NCBI GenBank assembly: GCA_001507425.1 | Contig: LMAJ01000003.1 | Coordinates: 406,144-470,143, forward strand | DNA length: 64,000 nucleotides | Reading direction: 5' to 3' | Origin: Flavobacteriaceae bacterium CRH | GTDB taxonomy: Bacteria > Bacteroidota > Bacteroidia > Flavobacteriales > Flavobacteriaceae | In this document: positions 53,287 to 61,551 of the stretch, in pieces | How the letters are laid out: every line of letters starts with the position of its first letter | Numbering within the stretch: the stretch's first letter is position 1 | Made by a program: the position numbers and the translations under genes | The notes under the pieces: model-generated | Seen by the model: only the letters and a program-made list of their open reading frames with translations | The model's database searches: none | What the model was told of the DNA's origin: nothing

Positions 53287-53629
53287 AATTTTAAATATGT
53301 ATTTTTATGAGTAATGTTTTATATTTTGATTTAAAATTGAATATCGCAGTTGTGTATCAGCGATTTTACTTATAATTTTCAATAAAACTGAAAATAATTG
53401 ATTTTTCATAAATGTAGTGTTTATTTTTGGAATTAACATTTTAATAACATCTTGTAATTTTGTTTTATATATTTAAAAATCAATTATTTATAAAAAAAAT
53501 GATGTGTTTTTGTAATGTATTAAAATTTAGTTTGATGTGTTTTTGTAATGAATTTTAATTATAAATAGTAAAAATTTAACTTTATTATTGCATCAAATTA
53601 CTAATTAATTAACCAAAATTTTTAGAAAA
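53287..53629. promoter_or_regulatory. Regulatory spacer of the polysaccharide locus with an 18-bp direct repeat
   Basis: This 343-bp A/T-rich spacer separates the regulator and SusC genes and contains no gene. A perfect direct repeat TGATGTGTTTTTGTAATG is at 53500-53517 and 53533-53550, a 33-bp period close to three helical turns. It lies 80-130 bases upstream of the SusC start. TATTATTG at 53583-53590 is a one-mismatch -7 box. The repeat is a candidate binding site for the divergent regulator (inference). Confidence 0.55.
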
Positions 53630-56600
53630 ATGAAATTAACAAAATTACTTATTTTTTGTGTTTCATCTCTATTGTTCTCAGTTATCGCAATGGCGCAGGA
53701 TATTACGGTAAATGGAACTATTAATGATGAAAGTGGATTACCCGTCCCAGGGGCAACTATCTTAGTAAAAGGAACAAGCAAAGCAACTGCTTCTGACTTC
53801 GATGGTAAATTCCAAATTAGCGTTCCAACTAATGGAACCTTGACAATTAGCTTTGTAGGTTATGTTACAGTTCAGGAAGCTGTAAACGGAAGAACTAAAC
53901 TGGATATTAAATTACGCCCAGAATCTCAAAACTTAAATGAAGTTGTAGTAGTAGGATACGGTACACAAAAGAAAAGTGTCGTTACGGGATCAATTTCAAG
54001 CGTTAAAGCAAAAGACTTAGAAAATTTACCTATTACAAGAGTAGAGCAAGCTTTACAAGGTAGAGTTTCAGGAGTTTCTATTGCTGCAAATGCCGGACAG
54101 CCAGGATCTGCTTCTACAATTCGTATTCGTGGATTTACTACTTTAAACAATAACGATCCTTTATGGGTAGTTGATGGTGTAATAGTAGATAATGGAGGAA
54201 TAGGTTATCTTAATCAATCTGATATTGAATCTATCGAGGTACTTAAAGATGGTGCTTCTGGTGCAATCTACGGTTCTCGTGCAGCTGCCGGGGTTATTCT
54301 GGTAACTACTAAAAAGGGAAAATCTGGTAAAATTTCTGTAAATTATACTGGTTATGCAGGAACATCTCAGGCTGCCAAAAAAATTGATTTACTAGATGCT
54401 TCTCAATATGTGACTATTTTAAATGAAGCCTATACTAATGGCGGTAAACCAGCACCTTTTGCAACTGTAGATGGTAATGGTCAAGCTATAAATTACGGTA
54501 AAGGTACAAACTGGCAGGATGTAATATTTAATGATCATGCACAACGTTATTCTCACGAATTAAGTTTTAGTGGTGGTAATGATACTTCGACTTTCTACAT
54601 GTCATTTGGTTTAACAGATCAGGAAGGTATTATTACAACTGATATTTCGAATTATACAAGAAAAAATATCCGTTTAAACTCAAACCATAAACTTGGTAAG
54701 TATATTAAAATCGGTCAGACTTTAGGATATTCTAATGAAAAAACGATTGGTATTGGTAATACAAATGATGAGTTTGGCGGGCCATTATCATCTGCAATCA
54801 ATTTAGATCCATTAACACCGGTACTTGTTGGTCCGGAAGCGGCAGTCGCAGGTAGCCCATATGTAAATGCAAATGCTCTTAGAGATGCAAATGGAAACTA
54901 TTATGGTATTTCTACTAACGTAACTCAGGAAACTTCAAACCCGTTAGCCTATACGCAAACAAGATTAGGAAATAATGATTTCTCTGAAAATTTTGTTGGA
55001 AATATTTTTGTCGAAGCAGAAATTTTACCTGGATTAAAATTCAGATCTACTGCAGGTGCAAAATTAGCGTATTACGGTTCAGATAATTTTACTCCGGTTT
55101 ACTACTTAAACGGAGCAACAAAAAAAGATGTAAATGAATTGTTTAGATCTTACAAAAAATCGTATAGCTGGAATTGGGAGAATACTTTAAATTATGCTAA
55201 AAAATTCGGAGATCATAACTTTAGTGTTTTAATAGGTAAAGGAACTTATGTAGATAATATTACATCTGGTAATGATATCACGTACAGAGGAGTTCCGGCA
55301 ACAACGCATGCTGATGCTTCATTTAATGTTGATATTCCAATCGCTGATAAAATAGCAAATGCTTATAATGCACAAGCTTTAGAACACAGAGTTGAGTCAT
55401 TGTTTGGAAGATTAAACTATGATTACAAAGAGAAATATATTTTTACAGGTATTATTCGTCGTGATGGTTCTACACGTTTTGGACCAAATCATAAATATGG
55501 AACATTCCCTTCTGTGTCTTTAGGTTGGGTACCATCTAAAGAAGGTTTCTGGAAAGAAAATGATGTTGTAAATAACTTGAAAATTAGAGGAGGTTACGGT
55601 GTAACCGGTAATGACTCTTCTCCTGATTTCTTATATATTTCAACAGTTGGAATTCAAAGAAACTATACTATTGGCGGAAATATTGCTAACGGACAAAGTA
55701 CAAATGCAATTGCAAACCCTGATTTGAAATGGGAAGAAACGAAACAAGCGAACATTGGTTTTGAAACTATGTTATTCCACGATTTCAATTTAACGGTAGA
55801 TTTTTTCAACAAGAAAACAGAAGGTATCTTAATGCCAGTTCCTGTTCCGGGATATGTTGGAGCAACAGGAAAAACATATGCTAACTTAGCAGATATGGAA
55901 AATAAAGGTATTGATATTGAATTAGGATACCGTAAAAAAATTGGAGCATTAAATCTTTCAGTTAATGGAAACTTCTCATACATTAAAAATGAGATTACTT
56001 ACCTTGATAAAGGAACTAACTTTTTAGCGGGAGATGAAACAGTTCAGTCCAGCGCTTATGAAATCAACAGAACACAAGTAGGTCAAGCTTATAATTCATT
56101 CTACGGATTTAAAACAAATGGTATTTTCCAGACTCAGGCAGATGTAGATAATTATAAAAATGCTGCGGGTAAAGTGATTCAGCCAAATGCTAAACCGGGA
56201 GATTTCCGTTGGCAGGATTTGGACGGAGATGGTGTTATTGGATCTAATGACAGAACTTTCTTAGGAACTTCATTGCCTAAATATACTTATGGTTTTACTT
56301 TAAACTTAGATTACAAAGGATTTGATATGTTAGTTTTTGGTCAGGGTGCTGGTGGAAACATGATTTATCAAGGTTTAAGAAGACTTGATATTACAAATGC
56401 AAATTATCAAACAGAAGTTTTAGGTCGTTGGACAGGACCAGGATCAACAAACAGTTATCCTAGAGTTACTACAAATGATACCAATAAAAACTTTACAAAT
56501 CCATCTGATTTTAACTTAGAAAAAGGAGATTTCTTTAGATTTAAAACAATTCAACTTGGATATTCATTTCCAAAAGAATGGATAGAAAGCATTTCATTGC

Positions 56601-56776
56601 AAAAAGTAAGATTATACGTAACAGGAGAAAATTTATGGACAATAACTAAATATACTGGTTATGATCCTGAAATTGGAGGCCCTACTACAGCAGGGATGAA
56701 CAACGTACAAGGTGTTGACAGAGGTTATTATCCTCAGGCAAAATCGTACATGTTAGGAGTTAATTTGCAATTTTAA
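53630..56776 (+). CDS. SusC-like TonB-dependent outer-membrane transporter
   Basis: 1048 residues. SusC proteins import oligosaccharides through the outer membrane with a SusD lid. Signal peptide (LLFSVIAMAQ), then a carboxypeptidase-regulatory-like domain (about 25-100, GTINDESGLPVPGATILVKG), a TonB box region (NEVVVVGYGTQKK, about 103-115), a plug (LPITRVEQALQGRVSGVSI to IYGSRAAAGVILVTTKKG) and a C-terminal barrel with the SusC/RagA signature. It ends in an aromatic strand (GVNLQF). It is the first gene of the polysaccharide operon, and SusD follows after 18 bp. Confidence 0.97.
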   Translation: MKLTKLLIFCVSSLLFSVIAMAQDITVNGTINDESGLPVPGATILVKGTSKATASDFDGKFQISVPTNGTLTISFVGYVTVQEAVNGRTKLDIKLRPESQNLNEVVVVGYGTQKKSVVTGSISSVKAKDLENLPITRVEQALQGRVSGVSIAANAGQPGSASTIRIRGFTTLNNNDPLWVVDGVIVDNGGIGYLNQSDIESIEVLKDGASGAIYGSRAAAGVILVTTKKGKSGKISVNYTGYAGTSQAAKKIDLLDASQYVTILNEAYTNGGKPAPFATVDGNGQAINYGKGTNWQDVIFNDHAQRYSHELSFSGGNDTSTFYMSFGLTDQEGIITTDISNYTRKNIRLNSNHKLGKYIKIGQTLGYSNEKTIGIGNTNDEFGGPLSSAINLDPLTPVLVGPEAAVAGSPYVNANALRDANGNYYGISTNVTQETSNPLAYTQTRLGNNDFSENFVGNIFVEAEILPGLKFRSTAGAKLAYYGSDNFTPVYYLNGATKKDVNELFRSYKKSYSWNWENTLNYAKKFGDHNFSVLIGKGTYVDNITSGNDITYRGVPATTHADASFNVDIPIADKIANAYNAQALEHRVESLFGRLNYDYKEKYIFTGIIRRDGSTRFGPNHKYGTFPSVSLGWVPSKEGFWKENDVVNNLKIRGGYGVTGNDSSPDFLYISTVGIQRNYTIGGNIANGQSTNAIANPDLKWEETKQANIGFETMLFHDFNLTVDFFNKKTEGILMPVPVPGYVGATGKTYANLADMENKGIDIELGYRKKIGALNLSVNGNFSYIKNEITYLDKGTNFLAGDETVQSSAYEINRTQVGQAYNSFYGFKTNGIFQTQADVDNYKNAAGKVIQPNAKPGDFRWQDLDGDGVIGSNDRTFLGTSLPKYTYGFTLNLDYKGFDMLVFGQGAGGNMIYQGLRRLDITNANYQTEVLGRWTGPGSTNSYPRVTTNDTNKNFTNPSDFNLEKGDFFRFKTIQLGYSFPKEWIESISLQKVRLYVTGENLWTITKYTGYDPEIGGPTTAGMNNVQGVDRGYYPQAKSYMLGVNLQF

Positions 56777-56794
56777 TTAAAAAAATAAAATATT

Positions 56795-58336
56795 ATGAAA
56801 CTTATAAGTTTTAAACAGTCACTTATCGCATTTGGAGTGTTGCTTACACTTGGGTCGTGCGATACCGATGAAAAATTAGAAGTGAAAGGTGATGGAGTAG
56901 TATATGAAGAAAATTTTTACAGAAACGAAACAGAAGCTTATTCAGGGCTTGTTGCGGCTTACGATAAATTAGGAAAGTTTGCAGGTGCAATGGAAAACGC
57001 ACCATTATTATTCTTAAACTCTGCATCTGATGATTTCTATGCAGGTGGAGGAGGTCCGGATGACCAGCCTGGACTTCAGGTTGCATCAAACTATACTGTA
57101 AGCCCGGGAAATATCCCGCCAAATATTTGGGCAGATTACTATAAAGGTGTTGCAAGATGTAATATCATGTTGGCAAAACTTCCTGCAATCCCAATGGATG
57201 CTGCCAAGAAAACAAGATTTACTGCAGAAGTAAAAGCCTTACGCGCTTATTACTATTTTGATCTTGTTAGAATGTTTAAAAACATTCCTTTAATCTTAGC
57301 CCCTATAACGCTTAAGGAAGAAATTCCATTAATTGTGCAGGCTAAACCTCAAGACGTATATGTTCAAATCGAAAAAGATTTAAACGAAGCGATTCCTGAT
57401 TTGCCAATGACATTATTAACTAATGAATTAGGAAGATTTAGTAAAGGAGCTGCAACAGCATTATTAGGAAAAGTATATTTATACGATAACAAAAAACCGG
57501 AAGCTGCTATCGAATTAGCAAAAGTAAATGGAACTACTCCGGGCCAGCCAAGTAGTTATGGTTATAATTTGATGCCTAAATTTTCAGATTTGTGGAATCA
57601 TGCGAACAAATTTAATACAGAATCTATTTTTGAAATTGCCTACACAGATAAATCAAATGCAGACTGGGGTAATTTTGAAAGAGGTGATGATGAAGGAAAC
57701 GTTGCTGCTCAGTTAATGGGTATTAGAGATTACACTAGAAAAACAGCAGGTATTGCAGCACTTTTACCAGATTATATTAACGGATGGGGGTTTATGGTAG
57801 TTACTAATGATTTAAGAACTGCTTTATTAGGAGATCCTCGTTATGCTTCTACTATTTTTGATGCAGGTGCGGCAAGAGGTACAGGAAACACAGATCCTGC
57901 CGGGCTTATAACCTATACAGACAGTTACAACGAAACAGGATATCATTTTATTAAATATGCGGCTGTTAATAGCGATATTAAATCGTCAAATCCTTTCTTA
58001 AATTTTGGTATTAATACTTATATTATTCGTTTGGCTGATACTTATTTATTAGAAGCCGAAGCTTTAGGAGGAACCGGAGCAAGAGCTCAGGCACTTTTAG
58101 ATGCTGTTAGAAACAGAGTAAATTTAGCACCAGTGCCAGTTTCTTTGAATGCAATTTATGCAGAAAGAAGATTAGAACTTGCCGGAGAAGGACACCGTTG
58201 GTTCGATTTAGTAAGAACAGGTCAGGCTGCTTCTAAATTAGCTTTCAAAGGATTTACTGCAGGAAAAAATGAAGCTTTCCCAATTCCTTACAGTGAATTC
58301 AATAACACTAAAATGGTTCAAAACGATCTTTACTAA
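56795..58336 (+). CDS. SusD-like surface glycan-binding lipoprotein
   Basis: 513 residues. The lipoprotein signal ends TLGSC (C23). It has the RagB/SusD architecture: TPR-rich scaffold (EVKALRAYYYFDLVRMFKNIPLIL; KGAATALLGKVYLY) and the C-terminal signature LDAVRNRVNL, AERRLELAGEGHRWFDLVRTG and AFPIPYSEFN. It caps the SusC barrel and binds glycan. Directly after the lipobox the Asp/Glu-containing sequence DTDEK fits lipoprotein export to the surface. Two hairpins lie between this gene and the first GH30 gene. Confidence 0.96.
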   Translation: MKLISFKQSLIAFGVLLTLGSCDTDEKLEVKGDGVVYEENFYRNETEAYSGLVAAYDKLGKFAGAMENAPLLFLNSASDDFYAGGGGPDDQPGLQVASNYTVSPGNIPPNIWADYYKGVARCNIMLAKLPAIPMDAAKKTRFTAEVKALRAYYYFDLVRMFKNIPLILAPITLKEEIPLIVQAKPQDVYVQIEKDLNEAIPDLPMTLLTNELGRFSKGAATALLGKVYLYDNKKPEAAIELAKVNGTTPGQPSSYGYNLMPKFSDLWNHANKFNTESIFEIAYTDKSNADWGNFERGDDEGNVAAQLMGIRDYTRKTAGIAALLPDYINGWGFMVVTNDLRTALLGDPRYASTIFDAGAARGTGNTDPAGLITYTDSYNETGYHFIKYAAVNSDIKSSNPFLNFGINTYIIRLADTYLLEAEALGGTGARAQALLDAVRNRVNLAPVPVSLNAIYAERRLELAGEGHRWFDLVRTGQAASKLAFKGFTAGKNEAFPIPYSEFNNTKMVQNDLY

Positions 58337-58356
58337 AAATCATTTAAAAAATAAAT

Positions 58357-58458
58357 AACATCATAAGAGTTATACTCAAAAGGTGATGTTAGTTTGAGTT
58401 AAGTTTAAGTTTGGTTGTCAGAATAGCCCATATTCTTCATTGATTATGGGCTATTTTT
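58357..58458 (+). terminator. Hairpins between SusD and GH30 genes (partial terminator)
   Basis: First, AACATCA (58357-58363) pairs with TGATGTT (58384-58390), with an inner GAGT/ACTC. Second, AATAGCCCATA (58422-58432) pairs with TATGGGCTATT (58445-58455), followed by a T-run, a canonical terminator. It should lower transcription of the enzyme genes relative to SusC-SusD, or separate the operon unless there is read-through. Confidence 0.7.
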
Positions 58459-58524
58459 TAAATCAAGTCTGACTAAGTTCAAAGCGGGATTTATACAAAA
58501 GACTTACTACCTAAAACATATACA

Positions 58525-59985
58525 ATGACAAAAATTATATTTATCATAACTACTTGTTTATGTTTTTCTCTATCTGTTTTGTCGCAAAAAAGCCAAAAAC
58601 CGGTACAGAAATTTACAACGACCAACAAAAAAATCACAGTATACACTACTGCAGATAAAACAAAATTAAGGTTAACCCCTACAGATAATTTAGATTTTAC
58701 AGCATCAAAACAACCTATAGAAACAGAAATATCAGTTTTTGTAGAACCGTCTAAAAGATTTCAAACTTTTATGGGAATTGGTGGGGCTATTACGGATGCC
58801 AGTGCCGAAATTTTCGCCAAATTATCAAAAGAAAAACAACAGGAATTTTTAAATGCCTATTACGATGCCCAAAAAGGAATTGGCTATTCATTGCTAAGAA
58901 CAACGATTCAGAGTTCTGATTTTAGCAGTAGAAGCTATTCTTACATCGAAGAAGGTGACAAAGATTTAAAAACTTTTTCGATTGATCATGACAGAAAATA
59001 TCGAATTCCATTAATTAAAGATGCTATCAAAACAGCAGGTGGAAAATTAACTACATACGCCACGCCCTGGTCGCCAAACGCTTTTATGAAAAGTAATAAA
59101 GACGTATTAAAAGGTGGAAAACTATTGCCGGAATTCTTTCAGCCATGGGCAAATTTCTATGCCAAATTTATAAAAGCGTATAACAAAGAAGGAATTCCAA
59201 TTTGGGGAACATCGGTACAAAATGAACCAATGGCAACTCAAACCTGGGAATCTTGTTTGTATACAGCTGATGAAGAGAGAGATTTTCTTAAAAACTATCT
59301 TGGACCAACATTAAAAAAAGAAGGTTTAGGAGATGTGAAAATCATTGCATGGGACCACAACCGTGATTTGATGGTACAAAGAGCCAACGTTATTTTTTCA
59401 GATCCTGAAGCATCAAAATATGTTTGGGGAATGGGTTTTCACTGGTATGAAACCTGGACAGGCGCTCAGCCAATGTTCGAAAACGTAGCAAGAGTTCATG
59501 AAGCATATCCTGATAAAAAACTAATGTTTACAGAAGGTTGCGTAGAAAGATTTGACGATACAAAATATCAGTTTTGGCCAAATGCCGAAAGATATGGAAC
59601 TTCAATGATTAATGATTTTAATAACGGAACCGTTGCCTGGACAGACTGGAATATTCTGTTAGACGAACGCGGTGGACCAAATCACGTAGGTAATTTTTGT
59701 TTTGCACCAATTCATGCCGATACAAATACAGGTCAGTTAATCTACACGCCATCATATTATTACATAGGGCATTTTTCAAAATTCATTCGTCCAAATGCGC
59801 AACGTGTTGCTACTTCAGTAAGCAGAAGTTATTTGTTAAGCACTTCATTTTTAAATACAGATGGTAAAATGGCAACTATTGTAATGAACCATACCGATAA
59901 TGAAATTACATACAATTTTATAATTGGCACAGAAAAATCAATAGTTAAAATTCCGGCGCACGCCATACAAACGTTGGTTTATTAA
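58525..59985 (+). CDS. GH30 family glycoside hydrolase (beta-glucanase type), copy 1
   Basis: 486 residues. Signal peptide cleaved by signal peptidase I (CLCFSLSVLS). (beta/alpha)8 barrel with side beta-domain typical of GH30. The acid/base is E234 in VQNEPMATQTWES and the nucleophile E337 in MFTEGCVERF. Conserved substrate-pocket words are GIGGAITDASAEIF, PWSPNAFMK and WTDWNILLDERGGPNHVGNFC. It resembles GH30 subfamily 3 enzymes, which cleave beta-1,6-glucan; glucosylceramidase is the generic annotation. The subfamily call is by resemblance only. It is followed 65 bp later by a close paralogue. Confidence 0.92.
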   Translation: MTKIIFIITTCLCFSLSVLSQKSQKPVQKFTTTNKKITVYTTADKTKLRLTPTDNLDFTASKQPIETEISVFVEPSKRFQTFMGIGGAITDASAEIFAKLSKEKQQEFLNAYYDAQKGIGYSLLRTTIQSSDFSSRSYSYIEEGDKDLKTFSIDHDRKYRIPLIKDAIKTAGGKLTTYATPWSPNAFMKSNKDVLKGGKLLPEFFQPWANFYAKFIKAYNKEGIPIWGTSVQNEPMATQTWESCLYTADEERDFLKNYLGPTLKKEGLGDVKIIAWDHNRDLMVQRANVIFSDPEASKYVWGMGFHWYETWTGAQPMFENVARVHEAYPDKKLMFTEGCVERFDDTKYQFWPNAERYGTSMINDFNNGTVAWTDWNILLDERGGPNHVGNFCFAPIHADTNTGQLIYTPSYYYIGHFSKFIRPNAQRVATSVSRSYLLSTSFLNTDGKMATIVMNHTDNEITYNFIIGTEKSIVKIPAHAIQTLVY

Positions 59986-60050
59986 TCCTCTTAAATAAAC
60001 GTTGATCTCTTTATTGTTGAAATCGGTCATTAAATAGTTTTTAAAAACAC

Positions 60051-61517
60051 ATGAAATCAATCAGTAGTTTAATAATAAAGTCACTATTTATTCTGCAGGT
60101 AAGTTATGCTTCAGCACAAAATTCAGGATCTACGATAGGTTCCTTACCGCACTATAAAAAAGCCGAATTATACACGACAGCCGAAAATTCTAATTTAAGA
60201 TTGTCGCTGTCTAATAATTTAATTTCAAATAAACCTTCACAGCAAAAAGATGAAAAGGTTTTTATTACTGTAGATGCAACGAAAACGTTTCAGACTTTTC
60301 TTGGAATTGGAGGCGCCATAACCGATGCAAGTGCTGAAGTTTTTGCGAAACTATCGCCTAAAAAGCAACAGGAATTTCTAACCGCTTATTATGATAAGAA
60401 TAAAGGAATTGGATATTCTTTGGCCAGAACAAACATTCATAGTTGCGATTTTAGCAGCGAAAGTTATACTTATATTGCCGAAGGCGACAAAGATTTAAAA
60501 ACGTTTAGTATCGATCACGATCGAAAATTCAGAATACCATTACTCAAAAAAGCAATTGAAACTGCCGGCGGAAAATTAACATTATTTGTTAGTCCGTGGA
60601 CTCCGCCAGCTTTTATGAAAGACAATAAAGATATGTTGCACGGCGGTGTTTTATTGCCCGAGTTTGCACAATCATGGGCAAATTATTACGCCAGGTTTAT
60701 AAAAGAATACGAAAAAGAAGGAATTCCTATTTGGGGATTAACCATTCAAAATGAACCAATGGCGAGCCAGCGTTGGGAATCCTGCATTTACACTCCAGAA
60801 GCCGAAAGGGATTTTCTTAAAAATTTCCTAGGCCCAACTTTAGAAAAAGATGGACTTGGTTCTAAAAAAATAATTATCTGGGATCATAACAGAGGCGACA
60901 TGCTGGAAAAAAGAGCACAACTTGTTTTCTCAGATCCAGAAGTTTCAAAATATGCATGGGGAATTGGATTTCATTGGTATGAAACGTGGAATGGCGGAAC
61001 TCCAAAATTTGAATCTGTAGCCAAAGTTCATGAAGCTTTCCCAAACAAAAATTTAATTTTTACTGAAGGTTGTATTGAGAAATTTGATGCCACAAAATTT
61101 CAGTTTTGGGGAAATGCAGAACGCTACGGTCTGAACATGATCAATGATTTTAATAACGGAACAGTAGGCTGGACAGATTGGAATATTCTTTTAGACCAAA
61201 ACGGCGGGCCAAACCATGTAGGTAATTTTTGTTTTGCGCCCATTCATGCCGATACCAGTTCTGATCAGTTAATTTACACGCCAATGTATTATTATATTGG
61301 GCACCTCTCAAAATTTATTCGTCCTCAAGCCAAAAGAATTAGCAACGTTACCAGTAATAAAACAGTATTGAGTACCTCGTTTCTAAATCTTGATGGAAAA
61401 ACAGCAACCATTGTCATGAATCAATCAGACAAAGAAGTTGTGTATGAAATAGCAATTAATTCTTTTAAAAATACAATTACAATACCGGCGCATGCCATGC
61501 AAACTCTAGTGTATTAG
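60051..61517 (+). CDS. GH30 family glycoside hydrolase (beta-glucanase type), copy 2
   Basis: 488 residues, closely similar along its whole length to the preceding GH30 protein, so the pair arose by tandem duplication. Signal peptide (LFILQVSYASAQ). E235 (IQNEPMASQRWES) and E339 (IFTEGCIEKF) are the predicted acid/base and nucleophile. The barrel motifs (GIGGAITDASAEVF, PWTPPAFMK, WTDWNILLDQNGGPNHVGNFC) are all retained, so both copies should be active. Differences in loops near the active site (PNAF/PPAF, TSVQ/LTIQ) suggest one endo- and one differently specialised enzyme, which is speculation. The GH3 gene follows after 34 bp. Confidence 0.92.
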   Translation: MKSISSLIIKSLFILQVSYASAQNSGSTIGSLPHYKKAELYTTAENSNLRLSLSNNLISNKPSQQKDEKVFITVDATKTFQTFLGIGGAITDASAEVFAKLSPKKQQEFLTAYYDKNKGIGYSLARTNIHSCDFSSESYTYIAEGDKDLKTFSIDHDRKFRIPLLKKAIETAGGKLTLFVSPWTPPAFMKDNKDMLHGGVLLPEFAQSWANYYARFIKEYEKEGIPIWGLTIQNEPMASQRWESCIYTPEAERDFLKNFLGPTLEKDGLGSKKIIIWDHNRGDMLEKRAQLVFSDPEVSKYAWGIGFHWYETWNGGTPKFESVAKVHEAFPNKNLIFTEGCIEKFDATKFQFWGNAERYGLNMINDFNNGTVGWTDWNILLDQNGGPNHVGNFCFAPIHADTSSDQLIYTPMYYYIGHLSKFIRPQAKRISNVTSNKTVLSTSFLNLDGKTATIVMNQSDKEVVYEIAINSFKNTITIPAHAMQTLVY

Positions 61518-61551
61518 AGTTTTTAACAGGATATTAATTTAAACGTATAAA

